Assembly: GCA_964459065.1 (NCBI GenBank)
Contig: CAYWMN010000103.1
Coordinates: 1-12,214, forward strand
Reading direction: 5' to 3'
DNA length: 12,214 bases
Source: JAMCXS01 sp964459065
GTDB lineage: Bacteria; Acidobacteriota; Terriglobia; UBA7540
Each line of letters begins with the position of its first letter. Position 1 is the stretch's first letter. Shown piece by piece: positions 1-7,173 of the stretch. The position numbers and the translations under genes are program-made. The notes beneath the pieces are model-generated. The model ran no database searches. It had not been told where the DNA came from and worked only from the letters and a program-made list of their open reading frames with translations.

Positions 1-66
1 ACCAAAACCCGCAGAGAAACGCAAAGAACGCGTACCTCTTCGCTACATGGCTACATCGGGCGATCC

Positions 67-92
67 AAAATCCGGCGGTGAGGACACCGCCG
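67..92 (-). terminator. Hairpin terminator candidate after the cyclophilin pair
   Basis: Positions 73-80 and 85-92 form a perfect 8-bp inverted repeat (CGGCGGTG / CACCGCCG) around a 4-base loop. In the minus-strand transcript the stem is followed by GA and then four U (67-70). It lies about 45 bases past the stop codon of the cytoplasmic cyclophilin. The U-run is short, so this could instead be a dispersed GC-rich palindrome. Confidence 0.45.
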
Positions 93-137
93 CTACAAAA
101 AGGCCGGGGATCTGAAGATCCGCGCGACATCGAGAGG

Positions 138-665
138 TTAGGCCTGTTCGATGCGAAGGCTCTTGATGACGATGGGCTTAGAGGGCTTGTCGCGCGGGTC
201 TCGTTGGGCCAGCGAAATTTTGGTGACGACGTCCTGGCCTTCGACGACCTGGCCGAAGATAGTGTGATGGTTGTTGAGCCAGGGCGTGGGTGCGACGGTA
301 ATAAAGAACTGGCTGCCGTTGGTATTGGGGCCGGCGTTGGCCATGGCGAGGCGGCCGACCTGGTCAAAAGTCAGCTCGTCGGTGAACTCGTCTTCAAACT
401 GATAGCCGGGCCCGCCGGTGCCGGTGGAAAGCGGGCAACCGCCCTGGATCATGAAGTTGGGGATGACCCGATGGAAAATCAATCCGTCGTAAAAGGGCCG
501 CTGAACGGGCTGGCGGGTTTTGGGGTCGGTGAACTCGCGGGTTCCGGTGGCGAGCGCCACAAAATTCTCCGTGGTCTTGGGGGCTTTGTCCGGGAACAAA
601 GCGCAGGTGAAGGAGCCCTCGGAGGTTTCAAAAACGGCTTGCAAAGTGGGTTTGTTATCGGCCAA
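138..665 (-). CDS. Cytoplasmic cyclophilin-type peptidyl-prolyl cis-trans isomerase
   Basis: This gene encodes a single-domain cyclophilin that catalyses cis-trans isomerisation of Xaa-Pro bonds to assist protein folding. With the start chosen here it is 175 residues, typical for bacterial PpiB-type enzymes, and has no signal peptide, so it should be cytoplasmic. The conserved core is visible: FHRVIPNFMIQGG (catalytic Arg about 66, Phe 71, Gln 74), NTNGSQFFIT (Phe 121) and PWLNNHHTIFG (Trp 129, His 134), matching the human cyclophilin A active-site residues. The open frame extends upstream to 875, but that stretch overlaps the preceding cyclophilin gene and looks non-protein-like. A TTG at 665 preceded by AGGAAGGAG with a 5-base gap is the best start. 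The gene lies 67 bases after the lipoprotein cyclophilin and is probably cotranscribed with it. Function is secure from motifs; the start is inferred. Confidence 0.93.
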   Translation of the reverse strand: MADNKPTLQAVFETSEGSFTCALFPDKAPKTTENFVALATGTREFTDPKTRQPVQRPFYDGLIFHRVIPNFMIQGGCPLSTGTGGPGYQFEDEFTDELTFDQVGRLAMANAGPNTNGSQFFITVAPTPWLNNHHTIFGQVVEGQDVVTKISLAQRDPRDKPSKPIVIKSLRIEQA

Positions 666-670
666 AACTT

Positions 671-679
671 CTCCTTCCT
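671..679 (-). promoter_or_regulatory. Shine-Dalgarno that sets a TTG start
   Basis: The minus strand reads AGGAAGGAG, then five bases, then TTG GCC GAT. No ATG or GTG in this frame is nearby, and upstream residues lie inside the neighbouring gene. This supports a TTG start for the cytoplasmic cyclophilin. Confidence 0.7.
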
Positions 680-732
680 GACTTCTGAAAATGGGTCGAG
701 GACGATTCCGCGCCAGGCGCGGGCCGCGCCGA

Positions 733-1443
733 TCACATGATCGAGGCGGACTTGATGGAATCGAGCTTTGGGAAATTGGCTTTGAGATAGGCGCTGCCTT
801 CTTTTTCAATGAGCTGCTGGTTGGGCCCGTTTCCCATGGGAGCGCCTTCACCGTATCCGCTGTAAAGGTTTTCAACGACCTTCATGCCTTCAACCACCTG
901 GCCGAAGGGCGCGAAGCCCTGGGAATCCAGGTTCTTGTTGTCGCCCAGATTGATGAACACCTGCGTGGTGCGGGTGTCGGGGCCGGCCGTGGCAAAGGTG
1001 ATGGTGCCGGGGGTATTGCTGTGGCGGACCGGATCATCCTGGATGGTGGCCGTGTGCCACACGTGGGAGACGCGCGGGTCTGCGCTGATGCCGAACTGCA
1101 CGATGAAGCGGGGCAGGACGCGGAAAAAGCCGGCGCCGTTGTAAAAACCGTTTTTGACCAGGTTATAAAAGCGGTCCGCGCCCAGCGGCGCCCAAGCGCG
1201 GGTTACCTGAATCACAAAGTCGCCCTGGGTGGTGACGAATTTGGCCTGGTACGTCGCCGGAGCTTGGGCATCCAGCGAGGCCGGCTGCAGCAGCGAAGCC
1301 GCGCCGTGGCTGGCCGGGCTTGCCTGGGTCTGGGGACTCTTCTGGGCAGTCTCCTTAGTTTCTTTGGCGCTGTGGCAGGCGCCCAGCAGCAGTAGGGCCG
1401 GAATCAGGATTGCCTGCAAAGTGATGGGAAAGAATTTTTTCAT
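733..1443 (-). CDS. Lipoprotein cyclophilin-type peptidyl-prolyl isomerase
   Basis: This 236-residue protein starts with a lipoprotein signal: MKKFF, a hydrophobic stretch, then the lipobox LLGAC with the lipidated Cys at 23. A Ser/Ala/Gln-rich linker to about residue 65 precedes a cyclophilin domain. Motifs seen are FFRVLPRFIVQFG (catalytic-position Arg 108, Gln 116), a TQVFIN segment (Phe 163) and FAPFGQVVEGMKVV. The tryptophan typical of cyclosporin-sensitive enzymes is not conserved. A C-terminal extension of about 35 residues (YGEGAPMGNGP...YLKANFPKLD) follows the core. It probably acts as a membrane-anchored folding catalyst in the periplasm; the exact membrane is not decidable. The ATG at 1443 gives an ideal signal peptide, though the ribosome binding site (GGGGC) is weak. 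A good sigma-70 promoter lies just upstream and the cytoplasmic cyclophilin follows, so the two form a likely bicistron. Confidence 0.92.
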   Translation of the reverse strand: MKKFFPITLQAILIPALLLLGACHSAKETKETAQKSPQTQASPASHGAASLLQPASLDAQAPATYQAKFVTTQGDFVIQVTRAWAPLGADRFYNLVKNGFYNGAGFFRVLPRFIVQFGISADPRVSHVWHTATIQDDPVRHSNTPGTITFATAGPDTRTTQVFINLGDNKNLDSQGFAPFGQVVEGMKVVENLYSGYGEGAPMGNGPNQQLIEKEGSAYLKANFPKLDSIKSASIM

Positions 1444-1479
1444 GGAAGCCCCGTCCAGAGTTGTGAGTTACAAGGTTCA

Positions 1480-1509
1480 ATTATCGGGACCGGGCCGCGG
1501 TTTTGTCAA
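1480..1509 (-). promoter_or_regulatory. Sigma-70 promoter of the cyclophilin pair
   Basis: On the minus strand a perfect -35 box TTGACA (1504-1509) is followed by an 18-bp spacer and a -10 box GATAAT (1480-1485). The -10 ends 36 bases before the ATG of the lipoprotein cyclophilin, leaving a short leader. The match is strong for a region this GC-rich. It implies that the cyclophilin pair is transcribed independently of ino1. Confidence 0.7.
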
Positions 1510-1517
1510 ACCCGCGG
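1495..1517. repeat. Inverted repeat with the -35 box in its centre
   Basis: The arms CCGCGGTTT (1495-1503) and AAACCCGCGG (1508-1517) are complementary apart from one extra base, with a 4-base centre. The TTGACA -35 box overlaps the centre and the left end of the right arm. It could be an operator or chance symmetry. No U-run follows it, so it is a poor terminator for ino1. Confidence 0.4.
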
Positions 1518-1549
1518 AAGGAAAGTCCCCCGAACGGCCCGGCGGCCGG

Positions 1550-2875
1550 TTAGTCGTAATACTCCAGGCCGAGGTGAGTAATCAGGCTCTCGCCGCGCAG
1601 GTGGCGCAACGTGTTCTTCAGCTTCATGAGCTGGATGAACAGGTCATGCTCGGGGTAAAGGTCGGGAGCGCACATGGGGCTTTTGAAATAGAAGGAGAGC
1701 CATTCCTGGATGCCCTTGCCGGCCATTTGCGGGCAGCGCTGGGCGAGATCCATGAACAGGACCAGATCGAGAACGATGGGCGCAGCCAGGATCGAGTCGC
1801 GGCAAAGGAAGTTGATCTTGATCTGCATGGGATAACCCATCCATCCGAAGATGTCGAGATTGTCCCAGCCCTCCTTGTTGTCGCCGGAGGGCGGATAGTA
1901 ATTGATTCGAACCTTGTGGTAGAAATCCTTGTAAAGCTCAGGATAAACGTTGGGCTGCAGGATGTATTCCAGCACGGAGAGCTTGCTCTCTTCCTTGGTG
2001 CGGAACGACATCGGATCATCCAGCACTTCGCCGTCGCGGTTGCCCAGGATGTTGGTGGAAAACCAGCCCTTCAGGCCGATCATCCGCGCCTTCAGTCCGG
2101 GGGCGATGATCGTCTTCATCAAAGTCTGTCCCGTCTTGAAGTCCTTGCCGCAGATCGGGGCGTTGTTCCGGATGGACAACTCCTGCAGCGCCGGAATGTC
2201 CGTGGTCAGATTGGGAGCGCCGTTGGCAAAAGGAATGCCGAGCTTCAAAGCGGCGTAAGCGTAGATCATGCTGGGCGCGATGCCGGGATCCGAGGCGCGC
2301 AATCCCTTCTCAAAGGCCGCCAGCGACCGGTGCACGGGGCCGGGCTTCATGAAGATTTCCGTGGAGCCGCACCAGATGATCACCATGCGGTCGGCGCCTG
2401 AGTTCGCCTGGAAGTTTTGAATATCTTCCATGACCTGCTTGGCCAGATCCATTTTGGTCTTGCCGCGCTTGACGTGGGAGCCGTTGAGCTTCTTCACGTA
2501 TTTGCGCTGGAAGACGGCGGGCAGCGGCTTGATGTCTTCCATGAAATCGCGAACGGCATCCAGGTCGCGGGCGTCCAGGACGCCGGCGTTGGTCGCCGAC
2601 TCGTAGGAGTTGTCCGGGAAAATATCCCAGCCGCCGAAGACCAGGTCGTCGAGACCCGCAAGAGGCACAAAATCCCTGATCAGGGGCGCCTTTTTATCAG
2701 TGCGTTTTCCCAGCCGAATGGTTCCCATCTGCGTCAGCGAACCAAACGGAAGCGCCAGATTCCGGCGAATGGATTCAACGCCGGCAAAAAACGTGGTCGC
2801 CACCGCGCCCATGCCGCAGGTCATGATTCCCAGCTTGCCTTTCGGCTCAGCAATTTGCACTGTTTTCTTGCGCAC
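1550..2875 (-). CDS. ino1: Inositol-3-phosphate synthase (Ino1/MIPS)
   Basis: This 441-residue protein belongs to the NAD-dependent myo-inositol-phosphate synthase family (EC 5.5.1.4), which converts glucose 6-phosphate to inositol 3-phosphate, the entry point for inositol lipids and solutes. Seen in the sequence are an N-terminal Rossmann dinucleotide loop (TCGMGAVATT, about 19-28), FANGAPNLT, the family motif GKDFKTGQTLMKT, the NILGNRDGE segment, EESKLSVLEYIL, and near the C-terminus FLCRDSILAAPIVLDL. Lysines in KDFKTGQT and in the later MQIKINF segment fit the catalytic lysine positions of the family. Length is close to that of other bacterial members. The start is a GTG at 2875 with a strong AGGAGG nine bases upstream. 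It appears monocistronic here: the upstream neighbour ends 236 bases away behind a terminator candidate, and the downstream gene has its own promoter. No phosphatidylinositol synthase gene is in view, so the end product is unknown. Confidence 0.93.
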   Translation of the reverse strand: MRKKTVQIAEPKGKLGIMTCGMGAVATTFFAGVESIRRNLALPFGSLTQMGTIRLGKRTDKKAPLIRDFVPLAGLDDLVFGGWDIFPDNSYESATNAGVLDARDLDAVRDFMEDIKPLPAVFQRKYVKKLNGSHVKRGKTKMDLAKQVMEDIQNFQANSGADRMVIIWCGSTEIFMKPGPVHRSLAAFEKGLRASDPGIAPSMIYAYAALKLGIPFANGAPNLTTDIPALQELSIRNNAPICGKDFKTGQTLMKTIIAPGLKARMIGLKGWFSTNILGNRDGEVLDDPMSFRTKEESKLSVLEYILQPNVYPELYKDFYHKVRINYYPPSGDNKEGWDNLDIFGWMGYPMQIKINFLCRDSILAAPIVLDLVLFMDLAQRCPQMAGKGIQEWLSFYFKSPMCAPDLYPEHDLFIQLMKLKNTLRHLRGESLITHLGLEYYD

Positions 2876-2884
2876 TTTTCTTGT

Positions 2885-2890
2885 CCTCCT
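2885..2890 (-). promoter_or_regulatory. Strong Shine-Dalgarno for the ino1 GTG start
   Basis: The minus strand reads AGGAGG, nine bases before the GTG at 2875. It fixes the non-ATG start of ino1. Confidence 0.8.
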
Positions 2891-2928
2891 CGGCCCTCAG
2901 GAAAAACAATCCTCCCTAGCCAAAAGTC

Positions 2929-2960
2929 ATAATACTGGGCCAAATGCACGAGAATTGCAA
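2929..2960 (-). promoter_or_regulatory. Weak promoter candidate for ino1
   Basis: On the minus strand TTGCAA (2955-2960) and TATTAT (2929-2934) resemble -35 and -10 boxes, but the spacer is 20 bp, longer than optimal. It is the most AT-rich patch in the 236-base gap before ino1. Nothing else recognisable was seen in this gap apart from the terminator candidate at 3087-3106. Confidence 0.25.
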
Positions 2961-3086
2961 TTACTTTTCACCCATCGGGGCGTGGAAAAGAGCTTAGGTC
3001 TTTCCCCCGTCCCGGCCGGAAACGCGCCAACCCCATCGGAAACAGTGGGTTAAGTGTGTTTGTGGGCTCCAACCCGTTCAGCCCTT

Positions 3087-3106
3087 AAAAAGCGTCTGGC
3101 ACGCCT
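3087..3106 (-). terminator. Intrinsic terminator candidate after the polytopic membrane protein gene
   Basis: Six bases past the stop codon, the minus strand forms a 6-bp stem (AGGCGT / ACGCTT, one G-U pair) around a 5-base loop. The U-run begins at the end of the stem, giving five T in a row (3087-3091). The stem is short but its position is right. Confidence 0.5.
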
Positions 3107-3111
3107 GTCAT

Positions 3112-4624
3112 TCACGGAATGCGGCAGACTCGGACACGGTTGTTCTGATAAAGACAGTCGAGCCCCGCCACTCCGGGCTGCTCGACCACGACCCAGTTCA
3201 CTCCAAAACGCCGCTTGAGGCGGCGAAAATCCTGCACGGAAAAATGCTTCCAGCCCTGGAGCGCCGTGACTTCTTTCAGCCAGCGATTGCCGAGGGCGGG
3301 GAAAAGAGACACCACCCCCGGATCTTTGACGACATCGGCCATGCGGCTGCGCTCGGCTAGGCCGCGAAAGCCGTGGAAGTCTTCACCGGGCAACNNNNNN
3401 NNNNTCCATGAAGCGCGGATTGAGCGCAAAGTAGGCGTCGGTGGGAGTATTCCGACGAATCCAGACGAAGGCCTGCACCCAGGGATTGGGATCCCGCACG
3501 CCCGGCCACTCGACGTGAGGGCTGCCGGGAAAGAGCTGCAGCTGCGCATAAAACATTCCCAGGCTGAGCGGAATAAAAAGCGCCAGCCACCGGACCCAGG
3601 ACTTTTTCAGCACCCATTTGCCGAGCATTCCGCCCACCATCAGGAAAAAGAGCAGGTAGACCAGGTGGAAGCAACGCAGCGGCTGGTAGGGCGTGAGCCT
3701 TTCAAGCCGCCGTGGAATGGCGATCACGATGGCGGCCGCGAAACCGGCAGCGCCGAACCAGGCCAGCCGCCGGCTCAAATGCTCCAAGCGAGGCAGGGCA
3801 AAACGGCGACCGAGGCGCGCAAACCAGGCGAGCAAAGCCAGGGGAGCCACAATCCCCAACCACTCGTACCAGTGCCACATGCCCAGATAGAGGTCTCGTC
3901 GCGTGCGGGCGGCTTTCCGCCATGCGGCGGAAGCCGGCTCCCATAAGGAACGGAAAGGAAGCAAGGCAGCGGCCAACGGGGGCTTGATGCGCTCCGGAAT
4001 CCTCCAGAGCAAAAATACCAAAAGCCCCGCGCCGTAAAAGGCCATCATGAGATGGACCGTGGCGGCGGCCGCTAACCAGACTGCCATCCATAGAAGCCTT
4101 CCGGGGGAAAGGCGAACCTTGCCGACGGGCTCGCCGGGCGCGGCCGTCGGGAAGACGCCAAGAAGCGCGAACAGCAGCGCAGCCATTGCCAGAGCCCGGG
4201 GGTGAAGATATTGATCCACAAGGTAGAGAGCCGTGCCCGCCACCGGAAGCGTCAGCAATGAGGTGATCAGGCAAACGGCGGCCCAGTGGGCGGCGGGCTC
4301 ATGAAACAGCCGCCGGCTCAACAATAAGCAGCCCCACAGGATAAGAAATACCGAGAGCAGGTAGACGATAAACATCACCGCCGCGCACGACAGGCCCGTA
4401 GCGCTCACCAGGAATGCAATCAGATTTCCGAATAGCGTGGCGCTGGTCTGCGGCAGGAACAGGGCGGAGTCATGAGGGTAAAGACCGGGATCGAGGATCT
4501 TGCGGATGGCGGGAAGATAGATGCCTTGATCTTCAACGCCGAAATGATAGCCATGAATCAGCAGGGCGGCCAGCGTCAATCCGGCGAGGGCCAACCCATC
4601 AAAAGTGCGCCCGGGCTTTTTCAC
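3112..4624 (-). CDS. Polytopic membrane protein, possible GT-C-type glycosyltransferase (split by an assembly gap)
   Basis: This is one gene broken by ten N bases. The part before the gap (4624 to about 3405) encodes some 406 residues with roughly ten hydrophobic helices, including 10-28, 59-100, 142-160, 176-208 and 320-365. An acidic pair (Glu31-Asp32, in GVEDQGIYLPAI) sits in the first loop after helix 1. That arrangement is common in GT-C enzymes that use polyprenyl-phosphate sugars, but no catalytic site is proven. The part after the gap ends with LPGEDFHGFRGLAERS...DFRRLKRRFGVNWVVVEQPG and a stop at 3112. The frames join only if the real gap is a multiple of three; with zero missing bases the protein would be 500 residues, reading RFM-E-LPGED. 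The GTG start at 4624 lacks a clear Shine-Dalgarno. Function is not recognised with confidence. Confidence 0.75.
3395..3404. other. Assembly gap of 10 N
   Basis: Ten undetermined bases lie inside the membrane-protein gene. Read literally they shift the frame and give a premature stop (VAR-stop) just beyond. This is most likely a fixed-length scaffolding placeholder rather than a real frameshift. Confidence 0.95.
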
Positions 4625-4631
4625 GCCATGA

Positions 4632-4661
4632 ATTATGCGCTATGCCGGGGAAATTTTGCAG
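4632..4661 (-). promoter_or_regulatory. Possible promoter giving a leaderless transcript
   Basis: On the minus strand a CATAAT -10-like box (4632-4637) lies seven bases before the GTG start at 4624. A weak -35-like TGCAAA (4656-4661) lies 18 bases further up. With that spacing transcription would begin at or next to the start codon. The absence of a Shine-Dalgarno is consistent. The evidence is weak. Confidence 0.25.
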
Positions 4662-4742
4662 GAAAAGTGGATGCATCGGTGGAACAGTGCGAAGGGCGCC
4701 AACGTGTCATTCGGCTGGCCGGCCGTCGACTCTTGCCGCAGG

Positions 4743-6317
4743 TTATTTGCCGGCGTCCGGCTTGGAAGCCGGCTCCGCCTTGCGCATCAGGAAAGTGAGA
4801 GGAGCGACCAAAACAAAGAGGAGCGTCAGGAAGCGGAACGCGTCGAGATAACTGAGCAGCGCCGCCTGCTTCAAGAGGATGTGGTAAAGCATTTCGAGGG
4901 CGTGCTGGCCGGCGCCGGTGAAAGTCGCGCCATACTGCGCCAGGTGATGGTGGAGCTCCTCGAGGAGCGGAGCCGTGAGCGGACGGTAAGCTGTGACGCC
5001 GGCCGCCAGACGGTCCTGATGGAACTGTTCCCGCCGCGCCAGCAAAGTGGTGACGGCGGAGATTCCCAGGCCGCCTCCGATGTTGCGCATCAGCGCAATA
5101 ATGCTGGTGGCGTATCCCATCTGTTCGGCGGGAATGGGATCCACGGTAATCGTGGCCAGGGGAACGAAGATGAAAGAGAAACCAAGGCCCATGATGATTT
5201 CAGGCAGAACAAAATTCCACGGGCCGGCGCTGAGATCGAAACGGGAAAAGCCATACACTCCGAGCGCGGCCGTCAGCATTCCAAAAAAGAGCATCCGGCG
5301 CATGTCCCACCGGCGGCTGATGAGAATGCCGGCGAGCGGCATAAACGCCATGGTGGCCAGTCCCCTGGGAATGTTCCACTCGCCGGCCGTGACCGCCGGA
5401 AACCCCAGCAGTTCCTGCATAAACAGGGGCAGCAGCACCGTGCTGCCGAACAAGACGATTCCCAGGACGCCGGAAAGCGCTACGCCCACGGCAAAGGTGC
5501 GGTGCTTGAGCAAACGGAAGCGCACAATCGGGTCCTTGCTGCGCAATTCCCAGATCACAAAGACCGTGAGGCAAACCACGGCGACCACCGCCAGGGTGAT
5601 GATGAAGTGCGATCCGAACCAGTCGTCTTCCTGCCCCTTGTCAAACACGATCTGGAGCGCGGCAATGCCGGTCACCAGCATGCCGAGGCCCCAGTAATCG
5701 ATGCGGTTGGAGGTGCGCCGGATATAGCTGGGATCGTGCACGAACAGATGCACCAGAATGAGCCCCAGGATGCTGATGGGAACGTTGATGAAGAAGACCA
5801 GGCGCCAGGTGTAATCCGTCGTCAGCCAGCCGCCCAGCACAGGCGCCAGGATGGGCGCCACCACAATGCCTACGCCCCAGAAAGCCATTGCTTTGCCGCG
5901 TTCCTCGCGGGGAAAAGTTTCCAGCAGAATCGCCCGGGTGGTGGGCTGCAGCGAGCCGCCTCCGACGCCTTGCACAATCCTGAAAAAGACCAGCATCGGC
6001 AACGAGGTCGCCAAGCCGCACAGGACGCTGGCGACGGTAAAGACGGTTACGGCCAGCATCAGGAGCCGCTTGCGCCCCATGTAATTGGCCAGCCAGCCGG
6101 TGGTGGGAAGCACGGCGGCATTGGCCACCAGGTAGGAGGTCAGAACCCAGGTGGCCTCGTTGACCGAGGCGGAGAGGTTTCCGGCGATGTAGGGCAGGCT
6201 GACGTTGACCGCCGCCGTATCGACGAGTTCCATGACGGCGCTTGCCATCACGGCAAACGCGATCAGCCACCGGCCTACGGCAATGGATCGATCACGAGGA
6301 GAGTTTCCAGGGGGCAT
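4743..6317 (-). CDS. MFS drug:H+ antiporter, DHA2 / EmrB-QacA type
   Basis: This 524-residue inner-membrane transporter has the length and pattern of the 14-helix DHA2 family, which exports hydrophobic compounds in exchange for protons. Family motifs are visible: motif D1 in helix 1 (ELVDTAAVNVSLP, Asp 33), motif A in the 2-3 loop (GWLANYMGRKR, 74-84), motif B (RIVQGVGGG, Arg 113) and the antiporter motif C (GVGIVVAPILAPVLGGWL, 148-165). The substrate cannot be told. No EmrA-type membrane-fusion partner or TolC homologue is adjacent, so it may act alone or with distant partners. An in-frame stop immediately precedes the ATG at 6317, so this is the furthest upstream start, and there is no clear Shine-Dalgarno. 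It lies 175 bases after phoU, and 118 bases separate it from the next gene. No adjacent regulator gene is seen. Confidence 0.92.
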   Translation of the reverse strand: MPPGNSPRDRSIAVGRWLIAFAVMASAVMELVDTAAVNVSLPYIAGNLSASVNEATWVLTSYLVANAAVLPTTGWLANYMGRKRLLMLAVTVFTVASVLCGLATSLPMLVFFRIVQGVGGGSLQPTTRAILLETFPREERGKAMAFWGVGIVVAPILAPVLGGWLTTDYTWRLVFFINVPISILGLILVHLFVHDPSYIRRTSNRIDYWGLGMLVTGIAALQIVFDKGQEDDWFGSHFIITLAVVAVVCLTVFVIWELRSKDPIVRFRLLKHRTFAVGVALSGVLGIVLFGSTVLLPLFMQELLGFPAVTAGEWNIPRGLATMAFMPLAGILISRRWDMRRMLFFGMLTAALGVYGFSRFDLSAGPWNFVLPEIIMGLGFSFIFVPLATITVDPIPAEQMGYATSIIALMRNIGGGLGISAVTTLLARREQFHQDRLAAGVTAYRPLTAPLLEELHHHLAQYGATFTGAGQHALEMLYHILLKQAALLSYLDAFRFLTLLFVLVAPLTFLMRKAEPASKPDAGK

Positions 6318-6492
6318 TTAAACGGTTCTACTAAGCCAAATACGCCAACTTTGCAGCCAAGACATCATATCCCTTGGATGATTTTGAATCCGTGCGGGGT
6401 GCCTTGGCCGTTCCGGCCCTTCGGCGCGAATCGCGGCCCGGGAAGGGTTTTCTGCGAATCGTTGCGATGGAGTCAACGGGCTCGGGCGGGAA

Positions 6493-7155
6493 TCACCGGC
6501 GGGCTTCGGCGTGGTGGCGGATGTCGGTACCCTCAACCAAGAAGACCACGTCTTCGGCGATGTTGGTGGTGTGGTCTGCAATGCGTTCCAAATTCCGGGC
6601 GATGAACATGTAATCAACGCAGGCGCGAATGGCTGCCGGCTCACTTTCCATGTAGTGCACCAGTTCGCTATAGATGCCGTCGCGCATATGGTCAACCTCG
6701 TCGTCGGAGGTGAGCACGTACCGCGCCAGGTTGGCATCCTTCCTGACGAAGGCATCAAGACACTTGCGCAGCAGGGATTTCACCAGGCTTGCCATTTGGG
6801 GGATATCGACCAGGGGCTTGATCAGCGGCTCATGCATCAGGGACATTGCCCGCGCGGCAATGTTCACGGCATGATCGCCCATGCGCTCCAGGTCGTTATT
6901 AATCTTGATCGTCGCGGTCAGAAAGCGCAGGTCGGTCGCCATGGGCTGCTGGAGGAGCAGCAATCCCGTGGAAAGATCATCAATCTCGATTTGCATCCGA
7001 TTGATGCGGTCTTCGTTTTCCATCACCATGCGGACCTGCTCTTCGTCCTTTTCGACGAGAGCCTGGACGCTGCGATAGATGGACGACTCCACCAACCCAC
7101 TCATCTCAAGGAGCCGTTTTCGGAGATCATCGAGCCGGATTTCAAAATGGCGCAC
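6493..7155 (-). CDS. phoU: Phosphate-signalling regulator PhoU
   Basis: This 220-residue all-helical protein has the two tandem PhoU repeats. Each carries the metal-binding motif E-R-x-x-D: ERMGDHAVNIA (Glu 90, Asp 94) and ERIADHTTNIAED (Glu 190, Asp 194). PhoU acts at the cytoplasmic face. In characterised systems it links the PstSCAB transporter to the PhoR-type sensor kinase, keeps the Pho regulon off in high phosphate and limits phosphate uptake. The length is typical. The start is a GTG at 7155 with GGGGAG eight bases upstream; that ribosome binding site falls in the 18-base gap after the pstB stop, so phoU is the last gene of the pst operon. No phoR/phoB-type two-component pair lies in this window, so the sensor must be elsewhere. 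No convincing terminator was seen after it. Confidence 0.96.
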   Translation of the reverse strand: MRHFEIRLDDLRKRLLEMSGLVESSIYRSVQALVEKDEEQVRMVMENEDRINRMQIEIDDLSTGLLLLQQPMATDLRFLTATIKINNDLERMGDHAVNIAARAMSLMHEPLIKPLVDIPQMASLVKSLLRKCLDAFVRKDANLARYVLTSDDEVDHMRDGIYSELVHYMESEPAAIRACVDYMFIARNLERIADHTTNIAEDVVFLVEGTDIRHHAEARR

Positions 7156-7173
7156 TGGAAACGCTCCCCGTTG

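Noticed and set aside
666..875. 70-residue N-terminal extension of the cytoplasmic cyclophilin
   Set aside because: It overlaps the preceding cyclophilin gene, is Pro/Ser/Arg-rich without conserved pattern, and a good Shine-Dalgarno with a TTG start lies at the domain boundary.
1535..1548. Terminator after ino1
   Set aside because: Only a 5-bp GC stem without a following U-run; too weak to call.
1229..2401. Long plus-strand open frame opposite ino1 and the lipoprotein cyclophilin
   Set aside because: It spans two well-supported minus-strand genes and shows no recognisable motif or ribosome binding site.
3383..3404. Frameshift or pseudogene in the membrane-protein gene
   Set aside because: The frame change coincides with ten N bases, and both flanks are intact, so an assembly placeholder explains it better than a mutation.
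4635..6605. Very long plus-strand open frame (656 codons) opposite the MFS transporter gene
   Set aside because: It is antisense to a clear 14-helix transporter. Its product is rich in Gln, His, Asp and Gly, without domains, as expected for the reverse of a hydrophobic gene in GC-rich DNA.
6318..6758. Minus-strand open frame between the MFS gene and phoU
   Set aside because: It largely overlaps phoU in another frame and has no protein-like features. The 175-base gap itself shows no clear terminator or promoter.
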